From: JBDRDI01 sp043820875
GTDB lineage: Bacteria; Patescibacteriota; Patescibacteriia; Patescibacteriales; UBA12075
Length of the DNA: 48,333 nt
Direction of reading: 5' to 3'
Assembly (NCBI GenBank): GCA_043820875.1
Contig: JBDRDI010000028.1
Location: forward strand, 1 to 48,333
In this document: positions 25,019 through 34,234 of the stretch, in pieces
Layout of the letters: each line of letters opens with the position of its first letter
How positions within the stretch are numbered: the first letter of the stretch is position 1
Program-made: the position numbers and the translations under genes
The notes under the pieces: generated by a model
Told to the model about the DNA's origin: nothing
The model's input: the letters and a program-made list of their open reading frames with translations, nothing else
Databases searched by the model: none

Positions 25019-26155
25019 ATGTTTTTTCCTTTAAGAAAAATAATTTCACCAATAGGTTTGGATATTTCCGACTTATCGCTTAAATTTGTCCAACTATCCA
25101 AACACGGAAACAAAATTAATGTCCAAAGTTTCGGCAAAGTGGATGTGCCTCCGAATTTTATTATTGGCGGAGAAATTAAAAAGGAAGAAGAAGTGGTTAA
25201 TTTGATTAATAAATTAATATCCAAACCTGATTATGGAACTGCCAATATAGACGAAACAGTAGTTTGCCTTCCTGAAATAAAAACATTCATCAAACTGCTT
25301 ACAATTAATAAATCGCCAAATAACATCGAGGACATGGTCGCCAACGAGATTGAAAAGCACATCCCGCTCTCGGCTGATAAAATTTATTATGATTGGCAAT
25401 TAATTAAAGAAAGTGAAGACAAAAAAATTGTTTTGGTCGGCGTGGCGCCAAAATATATTGTTGATCAATACGCGTCATTGATAGAAAAAACAAAACTTTC
25501 TCTCTCGGGACTGGAGGTTGAATCAACCGCGATTTGTCGTTGCCTCTTGAATGAAGAGTCACCACAATATTTGAAAAAATACGAAATTGATTACGGAATA
25601 ATTGATATTGGGGCCAAACGCGCAAGCATGATTATATATTCAAAAAATACCATTGCCACATCAGTAAGTATTCCCATATCAGGTTTGGAAACCACAACGC
25701 GCATTGCCAAAACCTTGGATATTACCATGGAACAAGCTGAAAAAGCAAAAATAATTTGTGGCATGGATGAACAAAAGGCCAAAGGGATTGTCAAAAAAAT
25801 ACTTTTGAATGTCATGGGCGACCTTGATAAAAGAATTAATGATGTTATTGATTATTATTCCAAAGAATATCCGAGCAGAGGTAAAATCAGTAAACTGATT
25901 CTTTGTGGCGGCGGTTCAAAAATAAACGATCTGGATAAATACATTGCCAAATCTACCTCCATTGAAACAATAACCGGAAATCCATTTATCAATTTCAATA
26001 ATACCAACAACAAATTATCTGAAATTTTTACAGAAACACATAAAATTGACGGTAAAATAATTAATGATTCCAGGGTTTCTTCAGTAAAACAAGATGCCAG
26101 CCTGTCATATGCGACAGCTATCGGCTTGGCGTTAAAAAATATTTTTCAAAACTAA
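25019..26155 (+). CDS. pilM: Type IV pilus assembly protein PilM (actin-like)
   Basis: PilM is a cytoplasmic actin-fold ATP-binding protein that docks the PilN/PilO membrane pair to the PilB/PilC machinery. The 378-aa product has the N-terminal phosphate-1 loop IGLDISDLSLKFVQLS (about 12-27), a PilM-type segment ANEIEKHIPLSADKIYYDWQ, the phosphate-2 strand YGIIDIGAKRASMIIY and LILCGGGSKINDLDKYIA near the C-terminus. Length and order are those of PilM. It lies between pilC and the pilN/O pair, 2 nt before pilN. Confidence 0.93.
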   Translation: MFFPLRKIISPIGLDISDLSLKFVQLSKHGNKINVQSFGKVDVPPNFIIGGEIKKEEEVVNLINKLISKPDYGTANIDETVVCLPEIKTFIKLLTINKSPNNIEDMVANEIEKHIPLSADKIYYDWQLIKESEDKKIVLVGVAPKYIVDQYASLIEKTKLSLSGLEVESTAICRCLLNEESPQYLKKYEIDYGIIDIGAKRASMIIYSKNTIATSVSIPISGLETTTRIAKTLDITMEQAEKAKIICGMDEQKAKGIVKKILLNVMGDLDKRINDVIDYYSKEYPSRGKISKLILCGGGSKINDLDKYIAKSTSIETITGNPFINFNNTNNKLSEIFTETHKIDGKIINDSRVSSVKQDASLSYATAIGLALKNIFQN

Positions 26156-26157
26156 AT

Positions 26158-26706
26158 ATGCTATCCTTAAATATTATTTCCAAAAAATTAAAAAGAGACA
26201 TAGGACTAAGAGCCATTTATAAATCTTTGGTGAATATTTTTTCTTTAATTATAATATCACTTTTAATTTACGGCTTAATACTTGTCGTATCTAAATCATT
26301 TTTGTCAAATTATTACGATGACAGCATGGGCGAATTCAAAAATGTTGCCAGTGACACGGAAAACTATGATAAAAAAATAAAAGATATTAATGAACTTGTT
26401 TCTGAGGTCGAATTACTGCAAAGCAAAACAACGACTTGGTCATATTTAATAAAATATATATCCGACAACATCGGCACGGGCATGATAATAAATGAAATTT
26501 CCGCAAACAAAAACAATGGCTCGCTCATCATTACGGGGGTTGCAAAAACAAGAGAAGACTTATTTAGACTAAAAGATTTTATAAACGATTCTAAATATTT
26601 TGGCACTGTGGAATTGCCGATTGAAACTTTGTTAAAAAAAGAAGATATTAATTTCAATATCAATATAAAAATCGCATCCTATGAATTTGATAAAATCCAA
26701 AAATAA
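26158..26706 (+). CDS. pilN: PilN-like pilus assembly membrane protein
   Basis: The 182-aa protein has a short cytoplasmic N-terminus beginning LSLNIISKKLKRDIG, a single TM at about 25-47, a helical segment (about 60-90) and a C-terminal alpha/beta domain with GMIINEISANKNNGSLIITG. That is the ferredoxin-like strand pattern of PilN/GspL C-termini. In Thermus and Neisseria the PilN N-terminus binds PilM. Canonical PilN carries an I-N-L-L-P motif. Here LSLNII is only similar, so the name rests mainly on position and topology. It begins 2 nt after pilM, and its end overlaps the next gene by 26 nt. Confidence 0.75.
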   Translation: MLSLNIISKKLKRDIGLRAIYKSLVNIFSLIIISLLIYGLILVVSKSFLSNYYDDSMGEFKNVASDTENYDKKIKDINELVSEVELLQSKTTTWSYLIKYISDNIGTGMIINEISANKNNGSLIITGVAKTREDLFRLKDFINDSKYFGTVELPIETLLKKEDINFNINIKIASYEFDKIQK

Positions 26707-27256
26707 TTATATCGAAAAAATATGTTTCTTGACTTCAGCATTTTTTATTTTGTCATGCTTAATTTTTTATTTTTTAATATATCTTCCGAAAACAAATATT
26801 GAAAAATTAAAAAACAATATTCTGTCCCAAAAAATTAATCATGAAAAAACAATTAATAAGCAATACAATATGGCTGGGCTACAAAGCAAATTACAAAAAA
26901 TGGAACCCGACATGGAAAGGCTCAACAACATATTTATTAACAAAAACATTAACAATGGGATTGATTTCATTGAAAAAATGGATAATCTGGAAAAACAAAA
27001 CTATGTTAATGTTATTTTGAACATCAATACCGGCGCAAGTAAATCAAACGAAATTTATAAGGCGATTCCCATGACCATAAGCGTCACAGGCGCTTATGAA
27101 AATATTATTGGATATTTAACAAGCTTGGAAAAATTAAATTATTATATTAGTATTAATTCTTTTTCAATTCGCCGGATGACGGAAAAAGATGGCGACGCGC
27201 CGAGCGGAACGCCGAATATTGTCTTGAACGTCAACGCCGACACTTATTGGAAATAA
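26681..27256 (+). CDS. pilO: PilO-like pilus assembly membrane protein
   Basis: The 191-aa protein has one N-terminal TM (about 13-33), a coiled-coil stretch (about 38-85) and a C-terminal domain with MTISVTGAYENIIGYLTSLEK (about 131-151). That is the PilO pattern of a beta strand followed by the Y-x-x-I-x-x-F/Y-L-x-x-L-E helix. PilO forms heterodimers with PilN in the membrane. The 26-nt overlap with pilN suggests coupled translation of the pair. An alternative start further inside would remove the overlap but also part of the cytoplasmic tail. Confidence 0.78.
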   Translation: MNLIKSKNNYIEKICFLTSAFFILSCLIFYFLIYLPKTNIEKLKNNILSQKINHEKTINKQYNMAGLQSKLQKMEPDMERLNNIFINKNINNGIDFIEKMDNLEKQNYVNVILNINTGASKSNEIYKAIPMTISVTGAYENIIGYLTSLEKLNYYISINSFSIRRMTEKDGDAPSGTPNIVLNVNADTYWK

Positions 27257-27275
27257 GGCAAGCGTCAAAACATTT

Positions 27276-27542
27276 ATGAAAATAAAATTATCATCAAAAA
27301 ATATTTGCAATTATGTTTTTATATTAGTTGTCGTAATCGACTGTCTGGCTTTTCTGTATTTATATTCTTTTTTAAAAAATAATGTTTATGAGGCTTTCGC
27401 TCCGGACGAACAATGGATAAAAGAACAAAGCAAAAGCGCGATTCAGGATGTTAATGAAAAAAAAATCGACCAAGTTTTAAGCGCATTGGACGAGAAAGAA
27501 AAAGGAAACAAATCTGCTTTAAAAAATATATTTAGAGAATAG
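27276..27542 (+). CDS. Small single-pass membrane protein ending the pilus operon
   Basis: The 88-aa product has one TM (about 12-33) followed by a charged C-terminus (ALDEKEKGNKSALKNIFRE). There is no lipobox, so it is not an obvious PilP lipoprotein. It begins 19 nt after the pilO-like gene, which suggests a pilus-related role by position only. It ends 9 nt before the 3' end of the convergent glycosyltransferase gene, with no terminator visible between. Confidence 0.6.
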   Translation: MKIKLSSKNICNYVFILVVVIDCLAFLYLYSFLKNNVYEAFAPDEQWIKEQSKSAIQDVNEKKIDQVLSALDEKEKGNKSALKNIFRE

Positions 27543-27551
27543 TAAATTGTA

Positions 27552-28715
27552 TTAACTGAAATAGCACGATAATTTTTTGGCGTACTCTTCTATCGCCATT
27601 TTTTTTATTTTGTGTATTTTTATTATTTTCTTAAGCAACTCCTGATTTGCCTTAGCCCATTGTATTTTTTTTATCAAATCGGGAGCGTCTCCCGGCACGA
27701 ATAAAATACCACCGATTTTGCGCACCAGCTCAGTTATTCCACCGATTCTCGCGGCAATAACGGGGAGATTGACGCTCGCTGCTTCATAAATTACAGTTGG
27801 CGAATTCTCATAACATAAAGACGGAACCATAAGGCAATCTGCCATGCACATCAACTCCTCCACCTCTGACGCGCTTTTTCGGCCATAAAAAAATATTTTA
27901 TTGTTTTGCGCCGCACGCGATTTTATTGATTCTATTTCTGAACCATCGCCGACGATATGCAAATTAAAATCGTCTCTGCTAAGACTATTAAAAGCATCGA
28001 CCAAAAAAGAAACCCCTTTATGGTTCTCAATCTGTCCGACATATAATAGATTAAATATTGTCTTATTCCCCTCTCTCTCTATAATCTCTTTTGTTTCTCT
28101 TAAAATAACCGGATTTGGTAAGACAATACAACCTGAGTTTTTGAAAAATCCCCTTTTTAAATGTTCATCCAAAAGCCACTGCGAAGGTGAAACTACGACA
28201 CGAGGAGAGTCAATCAATAAACTATTAACTTTTGAATATATTTTTGCCAACAAACTGTCAACTCTTTTTTCTTTACCATACATCATCAGTCCTGACGGAT
28301 AAAACAATTGAATATCGTGCAGGGTGTGGATATTTTTTATTTTATTTTTTCTTATAGCGTGTGTGGCCAGTAGGCCCACACCTTTTAAATTATGAGTCAA
28401 CACCAAATCGCATTTTTCTTTTTGCAAAATAGAATTGATTTTAAAATAATTTACGAAATTGAACATATCAAAAACATGCCAAAATAAACGCAAAAAAAGA
28501 GGAATTTTAACCAAATTATAATATTTTGAGTTCAAATAATAAACCTTATTTTTACTGTCAAAACTTTCAACACTCGACGCCCGGCAAGGCTTTGTGGTGA
28601 TAATAATAATCTCGTGCCCAAGTCGACGAAACTCGTCAACAATCAGCTCCACCACTCTCTCACCTCCGCCTCTTGCATAAGGTTTGTATAAATTATTTAT
28701 AATAAGTATTTTCAT
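27552..28715 (-). CDS. GT4-type glycosyltransferase
   Basis: The 387-aa protein has the GT-B plan. The N-terminal domain begins MKILIINNLYKPYARGGGERVVELI, with the glycine-rich acceptor-side loop. The C-terminal domain has FNLLYVGQIENHKGVSFLVDAF and a donor-binding motif ENSPTVIYEAASVNLPVIAA (about 314-333). That corresponds to the E-x7-E signature of retaining GT4 enzymes. It is the last gene of the surface-glycan unit and overlaps the previous glycosyltransferase by 4 nt. Donor and acceptor are unknown. Confidence 0.88.
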   Translation of the reverse strand: MKILIINNLYKPYARGGGERVVELIVDEFRRLGHEIIIITTKPCRASSVESFDSKNKVYYLNSKYYNLVKIPLFLRLFWHVFDMFNFVNYFKINSILQKEKCDLVLTHNLKGVGLLATHAIRKNKIKNIHTLHDIQLFYPSGLMMYGKEKRVDSLLAKIYSKVNSLLIDSPRVVVSPSQWLLDEHLKRGFFKNSGCIVLPNPVILRETKEIIEREGNKTIFNLLYVGQIENHKGVSFLVDAFNSLSRDDFNLHIVGDGSEIESIKSRAAQNNKIFFYGRKSASEVEELMCMADCLMVPSLCYENSPTVIYEAASVNLPVIAARIGGITELVRKIGGILFVPGDAPDLIKKIQWAKANQELLKKIIKIHKIKKMAIEEYAKKLSCYFS

Positions 28716-29842
28716 ATAATTTCTGTATATATTTTCTCAAGTTTTTTGCATGTCTTCTTCCAATCATATTTTTCTTCCGTATATTTAATTGCGCTCAGAC
28801 TCATACACTTTCTTAAATCGTCATCTTTCAAAATTGTTTCAATTTTTTCAGCAAGATCGTCAACGTTGCCAGGCTCAACAAACAACCCCTGCTCCCCTTC
28901 TTCAAAAACTTTTCGCACTCCTGGCAAACGGCTCGCGATTACCGGCGCTCCGCAAGACATTGCTTCAACCAAAACAAGACCGAAAGCTTCGCAACTATTG
29001 ATTGATGGCAAAACAAACAAGTCTGAATTCTGATAATATTCGGTAAGTTTTTCGTCGCTTATCCCGCCGACAAAATTTATTTTTTTCACAATCCCCAGCT
29101 TGTTGGCTTGTTTTTTATATTCGTTCTCCAAATCTCCTTTTCCGACGATATTCAATTGCCAATTTTCAATTTTAATTTTTGCCAAAGCTGAAAACAAAAT
29201 ATCCACGCCCTTAAAATAATGCGCCTGATCAAGTGCGCCCACAAATAGAATATTCAACAAAGCTCCCTCTTCAACTTCCATATTTTTCTTTGGAAAAAAT
29301 TTTTTATCATCCCGTCCATATGGCAATTCAACAAATTTTTCTTCATGATTTTCGTAAAATTTTGATATACTACTATGAGCTATGTAGTCAAAATTTGAAC
29401 AAATTATTTTGTCTGCGATTTTTAATAAAGAATTTTTTATTAATACAGACGGCAAGCTAAGCAAGGAAGCGAAAAAAGGAAGTCCCAATGCATCCATCGC
29501 GTATGTCACCACCAATTTCATTTTTCTTCTTTTTATTATCTTTGCCAACCAAACTATTTCCGCGGCGCCAAAAAAAGGATAGTGCAAATGCACAACATCA
29601 AACCCCTCCAGCCTTTTGTACAGGCCGGGTACAAAAGCGCCATTACCAAGTTTAAGCAAGGCATTAAGTCTTATCACCTTAAATCCGTCACTATCGATCT
29701 CTTTTATTTTTTTATCATAGTCGGCAGTAAAAACAACCACTTCGTGTCCAAACAACGACAATTCTCTTGAAAAATAATATGCCACGTTCCCCATACCTCC
29801 TTTATACGGTGGAAAAGCGCAAACAATATGTGCTATCTTCAT
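28712..29842 (-). CDS. GT4-type glycosyltransferase
   Basis: The 376-aa GT-B enzyme opens MKIAHIVCAFPPYKGGMGNVAYYFSREL and shows LNILFVGALDQAHYFKGVDILFSAL, then EAFGLVLVEAMSCGAPVIAS (about 285-304), a clean E-x7-E donor site. It probably builds a surface glycan together with the neighbouring glycosyltransferases. The start lies 2 nt after the DUF2304 stop, and the end overlaps the next glycosyltransferase by 4 nt (ATGA-type junction). Confidence 0.9.
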   Translation of the reverse strand: MKIAHIVCAFPPYKGGMGNVAYYFSRELSLFGHEVVVFTADYDKKIKEIDSDGFKVIRLNALLKLGNGAFVPGLYKRLEGFDVVHLHYPFFGAAEIVWLAKIIKRRKMKLVVTYAMDALGLPFFASLLSLPSVLIKNSLLKIADKIICSNFDYIAHSSISKFYENHEEKFVELPYGRDDKKFFPKKNMEVEEGALLNILFVGALDQAHYFKGVDILFSALAKIKIENWQLNIVGKGDLENEYKKQANKLGIVKKINFVGGISDEKLTEYYQNSDLFVLPSINSCEAFGLVLVEAMSCGAPVIASRLPGVRKVFEEGEQGLFVEPGNVDDLAEKIETILKDDDLRKCMSLSAIKYTEEKYDWKKTCKKLEKIYTEII

Positions 29843-29844
29843 AG

Positions 29845-30165
29845 TTATTCTTTTAAACTAATTTCTCTGGTAATTTTTGTAATATCTCTCTCAATTTTTT
29901 CTATATGAATTCTGAGGCGAAAAATAAAATAAAACATTATTACCATCCCAAAATAAAAAAGTACTTCGATGCCTCGAGCTGAAAAACCAAAGACAGCCAC
30001 TGTCCTGTCTATCCATTTAATAAACACAATGGCCAGCGCGGCAAAAATCCAAAACGCGAGCCAAAAAATAAATTCACTTAAAGAGATTTCTTTTTTCTTT
30101 TTTTGCAAAAACAATCTGGATAAGAAAAAAATAATCATTATTAAGGCTATAAATTGTTGAAACAT
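29845..30165 (-). CDS. DUF2304-family small membrane protein
   Basis: The 106-aa protein has three TM helices (about 3-20, 29-47 and 65-83) and a C-terminal coiled-coil tail (RIHIEKIERDITKITREISLKE). This is the DUF2304 layout. In many genomes such genes adjoin a dolichyl-phosphate-mannose-synthase-like GT2, as here. Assistance to the GT2 or to a lipid-linked sugar step is the usual guess. No activity is established. Confidence 0.8.
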   Translation of the reverse strand: MFQQFIALIMIIFFLSRLFLQKKKKEISLSEFIFWLAFWIFAALAIVFIKWIDRTVAVFGFSARGIEVLFYFGMVIMFYFIFRLRIHIEKIERDITKITREISLKE

Positions 30166-30183
30166 ATTTTTTCACGCGCAGAA

Positions 30184-30206
30184 CTGTTAAAAAATGATTT
30201 TAACAG
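30184..30206. repeat. Hairpin between the GT2 and DUF2304 genes
   Basis: A perfect 9-bp inverted repeat, CTGTTAAAA/TTTTAACAG, with a 5-nt loop fills the 48-nt gap. No T run follows on the minus strand, so it is not an obvious terminator. It may set the expression ratio within the operon. Confidence 0.5.
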
Positions 30207-30213
30207 CTCGGCT

Positions 30214-30882
30214 TTACTGAATAATTTTTCCAAAAAATAAATCTTTGATAATTTTCGCGCCACCGCGGAAATTTTGTCCGAATTCTTTATATATTACAGT
30301 GACCGGTACTTCTTTTATTTTTAATTTATTTTTATTTGTTTTAAACAATATTTCACTCGCGTGCGCCATTCTGTCTTGATCTATTTTGATATTTTTCGCG
30401 GCCAAACGAGAAAATGCCCTGAACCCACACTGCGGATCCGTAAATTTTGAACCAATAATAATTCTATTAACCAAACGAGCAACGGGCATAATAATATTTT
30501 TTTTAAACCACGGCATGTTGCTTTTTCTGCCCAAAAATCTTGATCCGAAGACGGCGTTATAATCTTCTTCCGCTATCGGACGCACAAGATCTTTAATTTC
30601 TTCGGCTATAAATTGTCCGTCAGCGTCAAAATGCACAATAATATCCGCTCCGTGCCTCAGGGCATATTCATCACCTGTTTGCAATGCGGCTCCTTGTCCG
30701 CGATTAATAATGTGTCTTAAAACCACAACGTTTTGTTTTTTAGCCGATTCATAAGTTTGATCCGAAGAACAGTCATCAACCACAACCACTTTATTTACCA
30801 ACGGCCTCACTAAAACTATCACTTGCGAAATATTTTTTTCTTCATTATACGCCGGAATGACACAAAAAATTTTTTTCTCCAT
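30214..30882 (-). CDS. Polyprenyl-phosphate glycosyltransferase, DPM1-like GT2
   Basis: The 222-aa soluble GT2 domain begins FCVIPAYNEEKNISQVI and has VVVVDDCSSDQT (about 32-43), HFDADGQF (the D-x-D site, about 83-90) and DPQCGFRAFSR (about 149-159), a signature of the DPM1/DPG synthase group. Such enzymes transfer a sugar from a nucleotide donor to a polyprenyl phosphate. It has no C-terminal TMs, consistent with the separate DUF2304 gene downstream. The gene lies 14 nt after the epimerase stop. Confidence 0.88.
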   Translation of the reverse strand: MEKKIFCVIPAYNEEKNISQVIVLVRPLVNKVVVVDDCSSDQTYESAKKQNVVVLRHIINRGQGAALQTGDEYALRHGADIIVHFDADGQFIAEEIKDLVRPIAEEDYNAVFGSRFLGRKSNMPWFKKNIIMPVARLVNRIIIGSKFTDPQCGFRAFSRLAAKNIKIDQDRMAHASEILFKTNKNKLKIKEVPVTVIYKEFGQNFRGGAKIIKDLFFGKIIQ

Positions 30883-30896
30883 AAAAATACCGCCAA

Positions 30897-31907
30897 CTAT
30901 AAATTAACCAATCCTTTACTCGCCCGTAAATCGTTAATGGTTCTTTCCAATCCTTTTTCCAGCGTCACAATTGGCAACCAGCCCAATTCATTGCGCGCTT
31001 TGGAAATATCGGGCAGACAAAGCGACGTCATAAAAAATTTTTCTTCTGTCTCGTTTATTTTTGATCTTGAACCTATGTATGATATTATTTTATTTGCCAA
31101 ATCTGTCAAGCCGATATCCACATCCGAACCGATGTTGATTGGGCCTGAAACGTCAGACTCCATCATTTTCAACGCGGCATCAACGCAATCACTCACATAA
31201 CAAAAAGAGGAAGAAAAACTCTCTCCGCCGTAAATTATAATATCTTTATTCTCCAACGCGCTGTCAATAAAATCAGGTATCATATGCCCATCGTTAAATT
31301 TCATCCTCGGACCGTAAATTCTAAACAAACGTAATATTTTTGCGTCCAAATTAAAAATATCTTTATAGTTTACAACCATTGTTTCCGCAAACCTCTTGCC
31401 TTCGTCATACGACGATCTGGATGATAAGACGTCAACTTTGCCGAGATCGTCTTCTTTTATTTTTTCATCTTGATTTTTTCTTGGACCATATACGACCGAA
31501 GAAGAAAAATGAATAACTTTTGATTGATATTTAACCGCCATATCTAATATATTTTTTAAACCGACAGAGTTTGCCAAAATCGTTGGAATTCTATTTTCCA
31601 TAAAATTATTCGGAGACGTTGGGCAAGCCAAATTATATATTTCCTGTATGCCCTGAAATTCTATTTTGAATTTTTGCAATTCAGGCAATTTATCAAGTTC
31701 AATCGGCTCCGCAATATCATGTTTTATAAATTCAAAATTCTGCTCAGCCAATAAATGATCTATGTTTTTTTCTTCTCCTGTGGAAAAATTATCAAGACAA
31801 ATTACTTTTGAATCTTTTATTAACTCATCACATAGGTGTGAGCCGATAAAACCGGCTCCACCAGTAACTAAAATATTTTTTTTATCAAAAATTACTTTGT
31901 GGTCCAT
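30897..31907 (-). CDS. NAD-dependent sugar epimerase/decarboxylase, UXS-like
   Basis: The 336-aa extended SDR has the NAD loop VTGGAGFIGSH (about 14-24), LDNFSTG, YNLACPTSPNNFM (about 91-103), SSSVVYGP and the catalytic Y-x-x-x-K in SSYDEGKRFAET (Tyr167, Lys171). ACPTSP and YDEGKR are closest to UDP-glucuronate decarboxylase (UDP-xylose synthase), though a related epimerase or dehydratase cannot be excluded. It would supply a nucleotide sugar for the neighbouring glycosyltransferases. It starts 20 nt after the protease gene on the same strand. Confidence 0.82.
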   Translation of the reverse strand: MDHKVIFDKKNILVTGGAGFIGSHLCDELIKDSKVICLDNFSTGEEKNIDHLLAEQNFEFIKHDIAEPIELDKLPELQKFKIEFQGIQEIYNLACPTSPNNFMENRIPTILANSVGLKNILDMAVKYQSKVIHFSSSVVYGPRKNQDEKIKEDDLGKVDVLSSRSSYDEGKRFAETMVVNYKDIFNLDAKILRLFRIYGPRMKFNDGHMIPDFIDSALENKDIIIYGGESFSSSFCYVSDCVDAALKMMESDVSGPINIGSDVDIGLTDLANKIISYIGSRSKINETEEKFFMTSLCLPDISKARNELGWLPIVTLEKGLERTINDLRASKGLVNL

Positions 31908-31927
31908 ATGCTTGTATATTATATTAA

Positions 31928-34186
31928 TTAATAAACTATTCCGGCGACATTCACGCCTTTATTAAAACTTTCCTCATGTGCGTAAAATGAGCCGATCGCC
32001 TTGCCGTCATTTTCAAAAATCATAACGTGCGGTGCTCCGCCGGGACCGGCTCCGGTAATTATCTCATCATATCCATTGCGATTGATATCCGCCGAAGACA
32101 CGCTCACGCCTCCTTGAAATTTTTTATTATAGGCAAAAAAACTATTTTCCATATTGCTGTGGTTGTCAAATATTTTTACTTCAGGATTGGCGCCTTTGCC
32201 GGGCGCGGTAATTATTCTCTCTCTTCTATCTCGCGTACCGCCTCCAAAATTTGCCGTGGCCACGTTTACACCACCGCGAAAATTTTTGTCATAAGCAAAA
32301 AACTGTCCATCCAATTCGCCATTTACTTCAAAAATTCGAACCTGAGGACCGCCACCAAAACCAGCTCCGGTAATTATTTCGTCAACTCCGTCGCCGTCAA
32401 CATCACCGGCGGCCACGTTTACACCACCGCGAAAATTTTTGTCATAAACAAAAAACTCTCCAATCAATCTGCCATTTGCTTCAAAAATTCGAACCTGAGG
32501 ACTTCCTCCACGCCCGGCACCAGCTATTATTTCGTCAACTCCGTCGCCGTCAACATCACCGGCGGCCACGTTTACACCACCGCGAAAATTTTTGTCATAA
32601 GCAAAAAACTGATTCAATAATTCCCCGCTTCTATTAAAAATTCGGACATGCGGTCCGCCACCAAAGCCGGCTCCGGTAATTATTTCGCCTGCCTCGTCTC
32701 CGTCAATATCACCAGTTGCCACAGACGCTCCACCAAAAAAATTATTCCCATAAGCCATAAACTCATTATCGGTATTTCCATTCATCTCAAACGTTAAAAT
32801 TTGGCTTTTTCTTTCACTCATCGGCGCAGTAATTATCCGCGCGCTACGAAAAATTAAATTTTCTTCCGCACCGGACACGGCTTTGGATAAATTTAAACGA
32901 CCAGCGCCCAATTCTCCAACGAAAGAAGGATTAACACGTGAAATATCATCAACATTTTCTTGCAAATATTTTATCACGCCATTTCTGTCCAGACTTGGAT
33001 TTATTTCTGAAACAAGCGCAGCGGCCGCGCTTACCATCGGCACAGCCATTGACGTTCCTGACCAATAACCGTCATAATATCTGTTAAACATATAACCGCT
33101 AACAAATCTTTCAGGCGCGTAAACCGCGAGTCCAAAAATACTTACACCTGGCGCGGAAATATCAATACATTTTTTTCCATATCCGGAAAACACCGCTTTT
33201 TGGTCAAGAGTATCAGTCGCGGCAACGCCAATAATCATATTTTCTCCGTCATTTCCGTCATAGCAAACCGGATACATTGGCCTGTCATCAAGGTTATATC
33301 CACTTTCCATTCCTTGCTCATTGCCAGCAGCGGCAACAATAATTATACCGTTTTGATAAGCTCTCTTTATGGCCTCTTCCAGGCTTTTACTGTACCCCGA
33401 ACCAATAAAACTAAAATTTATAATATCCGCGCCGTTGGCAATCGCATAATCAATCGCCCTAATCACATTCCTTGTATCACCCTCACCTTTATCGTTGAGA
33501 ACTTTAAGGGCCATAATCTGAGCATGCCACGTTACGCCGACAACGCCTTTTTTGTTGTTGCCTTCCGCGGCCGCGACTCCGGCCACAATTGTACCGTGTA
33601 AAATTCCTTCCTGGGTAAATCCTTCTTCAAATTTTGGAGACGGGTCAGGAACATTATTCACAAAATCCCAACCATACGCATCATCAATAAAACCGTTCCT
33701 ATCGTCATCAAAAAAATTGCCCTCTATTTCTTTTTTATTTTTCCAAATATTATTCTGTAAATCCGGATGGGCAATGTCCACCCCAGAGTCAATAATCGCA
33801 ATAACAATATTTCGCGTGTCATTAATCTTATCCCAAGCACGAGCGGCTTTTATTTTTGTCAAATACCATTGATTATCATAAGAAATATCCGAAGGAATGA
33901 TTGTCGCTTTATAAGTATAATTCGGTTCAGCATATTCAACTTCTTGATTCTCTTTATATTTTTCTATCTCGTCAAATAAATTATAATTGCCTACTTCAAT
34001 ATGTTCAACTTCGAGGATATTCTTATATTTAACCAATATTCCATTCGAACTGGACATGACTTCGCCATTGGCGGATAAAATTTTTATTGGAAATAAAAAT
34101 AATATTAAAATTGCTATAACAAGCAAAAATTTTAATCTATATAATAACTTTATTCCAATAAAAAAAGATGCTATTTTTTCATTCAT
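31928..34186 (-). CDS. Secreted subtilisin-like protease (S8) with FG-GAP-type repeats
   Basis: The 752-aa protein has an N-terminal hydrophobic segment (about 18-38), a short propeptide-like region (about 45-100, ending EVEYAEPNY) and a complete S8 domain. The catalytic residues are Asp133 in IIDSGVDIAHPDL, His197 in HGTIVAGVAA and Ser379 in SGTSMAVP, with the oxyanion Asn289 in AAAGNE. From about 470 to 750 come five to six units of about 51 residues with D-G-D-G-V-D-E-I-I-T-G-A-G-x-G-G-x-P-x-V-R-I-F, an FG-GAP/VCBS-like calcium-binding repeat thought to fold as a beta-propeller. It is probably surface-exposed. It heads the glycan unit. The promoter leaves only 9 nt between the -10 box and the ATG. 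Confidence 0.92.
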   Translation of the reverse strand: MNEKIASFFIGIKLLYRLKFLLVIAILILFLFPIKILSANGEVMSSSNGILVKYKNILEVEHIEVGNYNLFDEIEKYKENQEVEYAEPNYTYKATIIPSDISYDNQWYLTKIKAARAWDKINDTRNIVIAIIDSGVDIAHPDLQNNIWKNKKEIEGNFFDDDRNGFIDDAYGWDFVNNVPDPSPKFEEGFTQEGILHGTIVAGVAAAEGNNKKGVVGVTWHAQIMALKVLNDKGEGDTRNVIRAIDYAIANGADIINFSFIGSGYSKSLEEAIKRAYQNGIIIVAAAGNEQGMESGYNLDDRPMYPVCYDGNDGENMIIGVAATDTLDQKAVFSGYGKKCIDISAPGVSIFGLAVYAPERFVSGYMFNRYYDGYWSGTSMAVPMVSAAAALVSEINPSLDRNGVIKYLQENVDDISRVNPSFVGELGAGRLNLSKAVSGAEENLIFRSARIITAPMSERKSQILTFEMNGNTDNEFMAYGNNFFGGASVATGDIDGDEAGEIITGAGFGGGPHVRIFNRSGELLNQFFAYDKNFRGGVNVAAGDVDGDGVDEIIAGAGRGGSPQVRIFEANGRLIGEFFVYDKNFRGGVNVAAGDVDGDGVDEIITGAGFGGGPQVRIFEVNGELDGQFFAYDKNFRGGVNVATANFGGGTRDRRERIITAPGKGANPEVKIFDNHSNMENSFFAYNKKFQGGVSVSSADINRNGYDEIITGAGPGGAPHVMIFENDGKAIGSFYAHEESFNKGVNVAGIVY
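32258..32600. repeat. 153-bp-period in-gene repeat in the FG-GAP region
   Basis: A 75-nt stretch at 32373-32447 is identical to 32526-32600, exactly 153 nt (51 codons) apart. Part of it recurs at 32258. Identity at synonymous sites points to recent duplication or gene conversion inside the protease gene. Confidence 0.85.
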
Positions 34187-34195
34187 AACACCTAT

Positions 34196-34204
34196 ATTAT
34201 AACA
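34196..34204 (-). promoter_or_regulatory. Extended -10 promoter (TGTTATAAT) for the protease-glycan unit
   Basis: The minus strand reads ATATGTTATAAT. Only 9 nt separate the hexamer from the annotated ATG, the same geometry as at 3407. TTCCAA at a 17-nt spacing is a poor -35. Confidence 0.55.
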
Positions 34205-34234
34205 TATCAGCTTTTTTATTGGAAATATCTATTT

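Noticed and set aside
32027..32620. Plus-strand 197-aa open frame with internal repeats
   Set aside because: It is the antisense of the FG-GAP repeats. The repetition is inherited from the protease gene.
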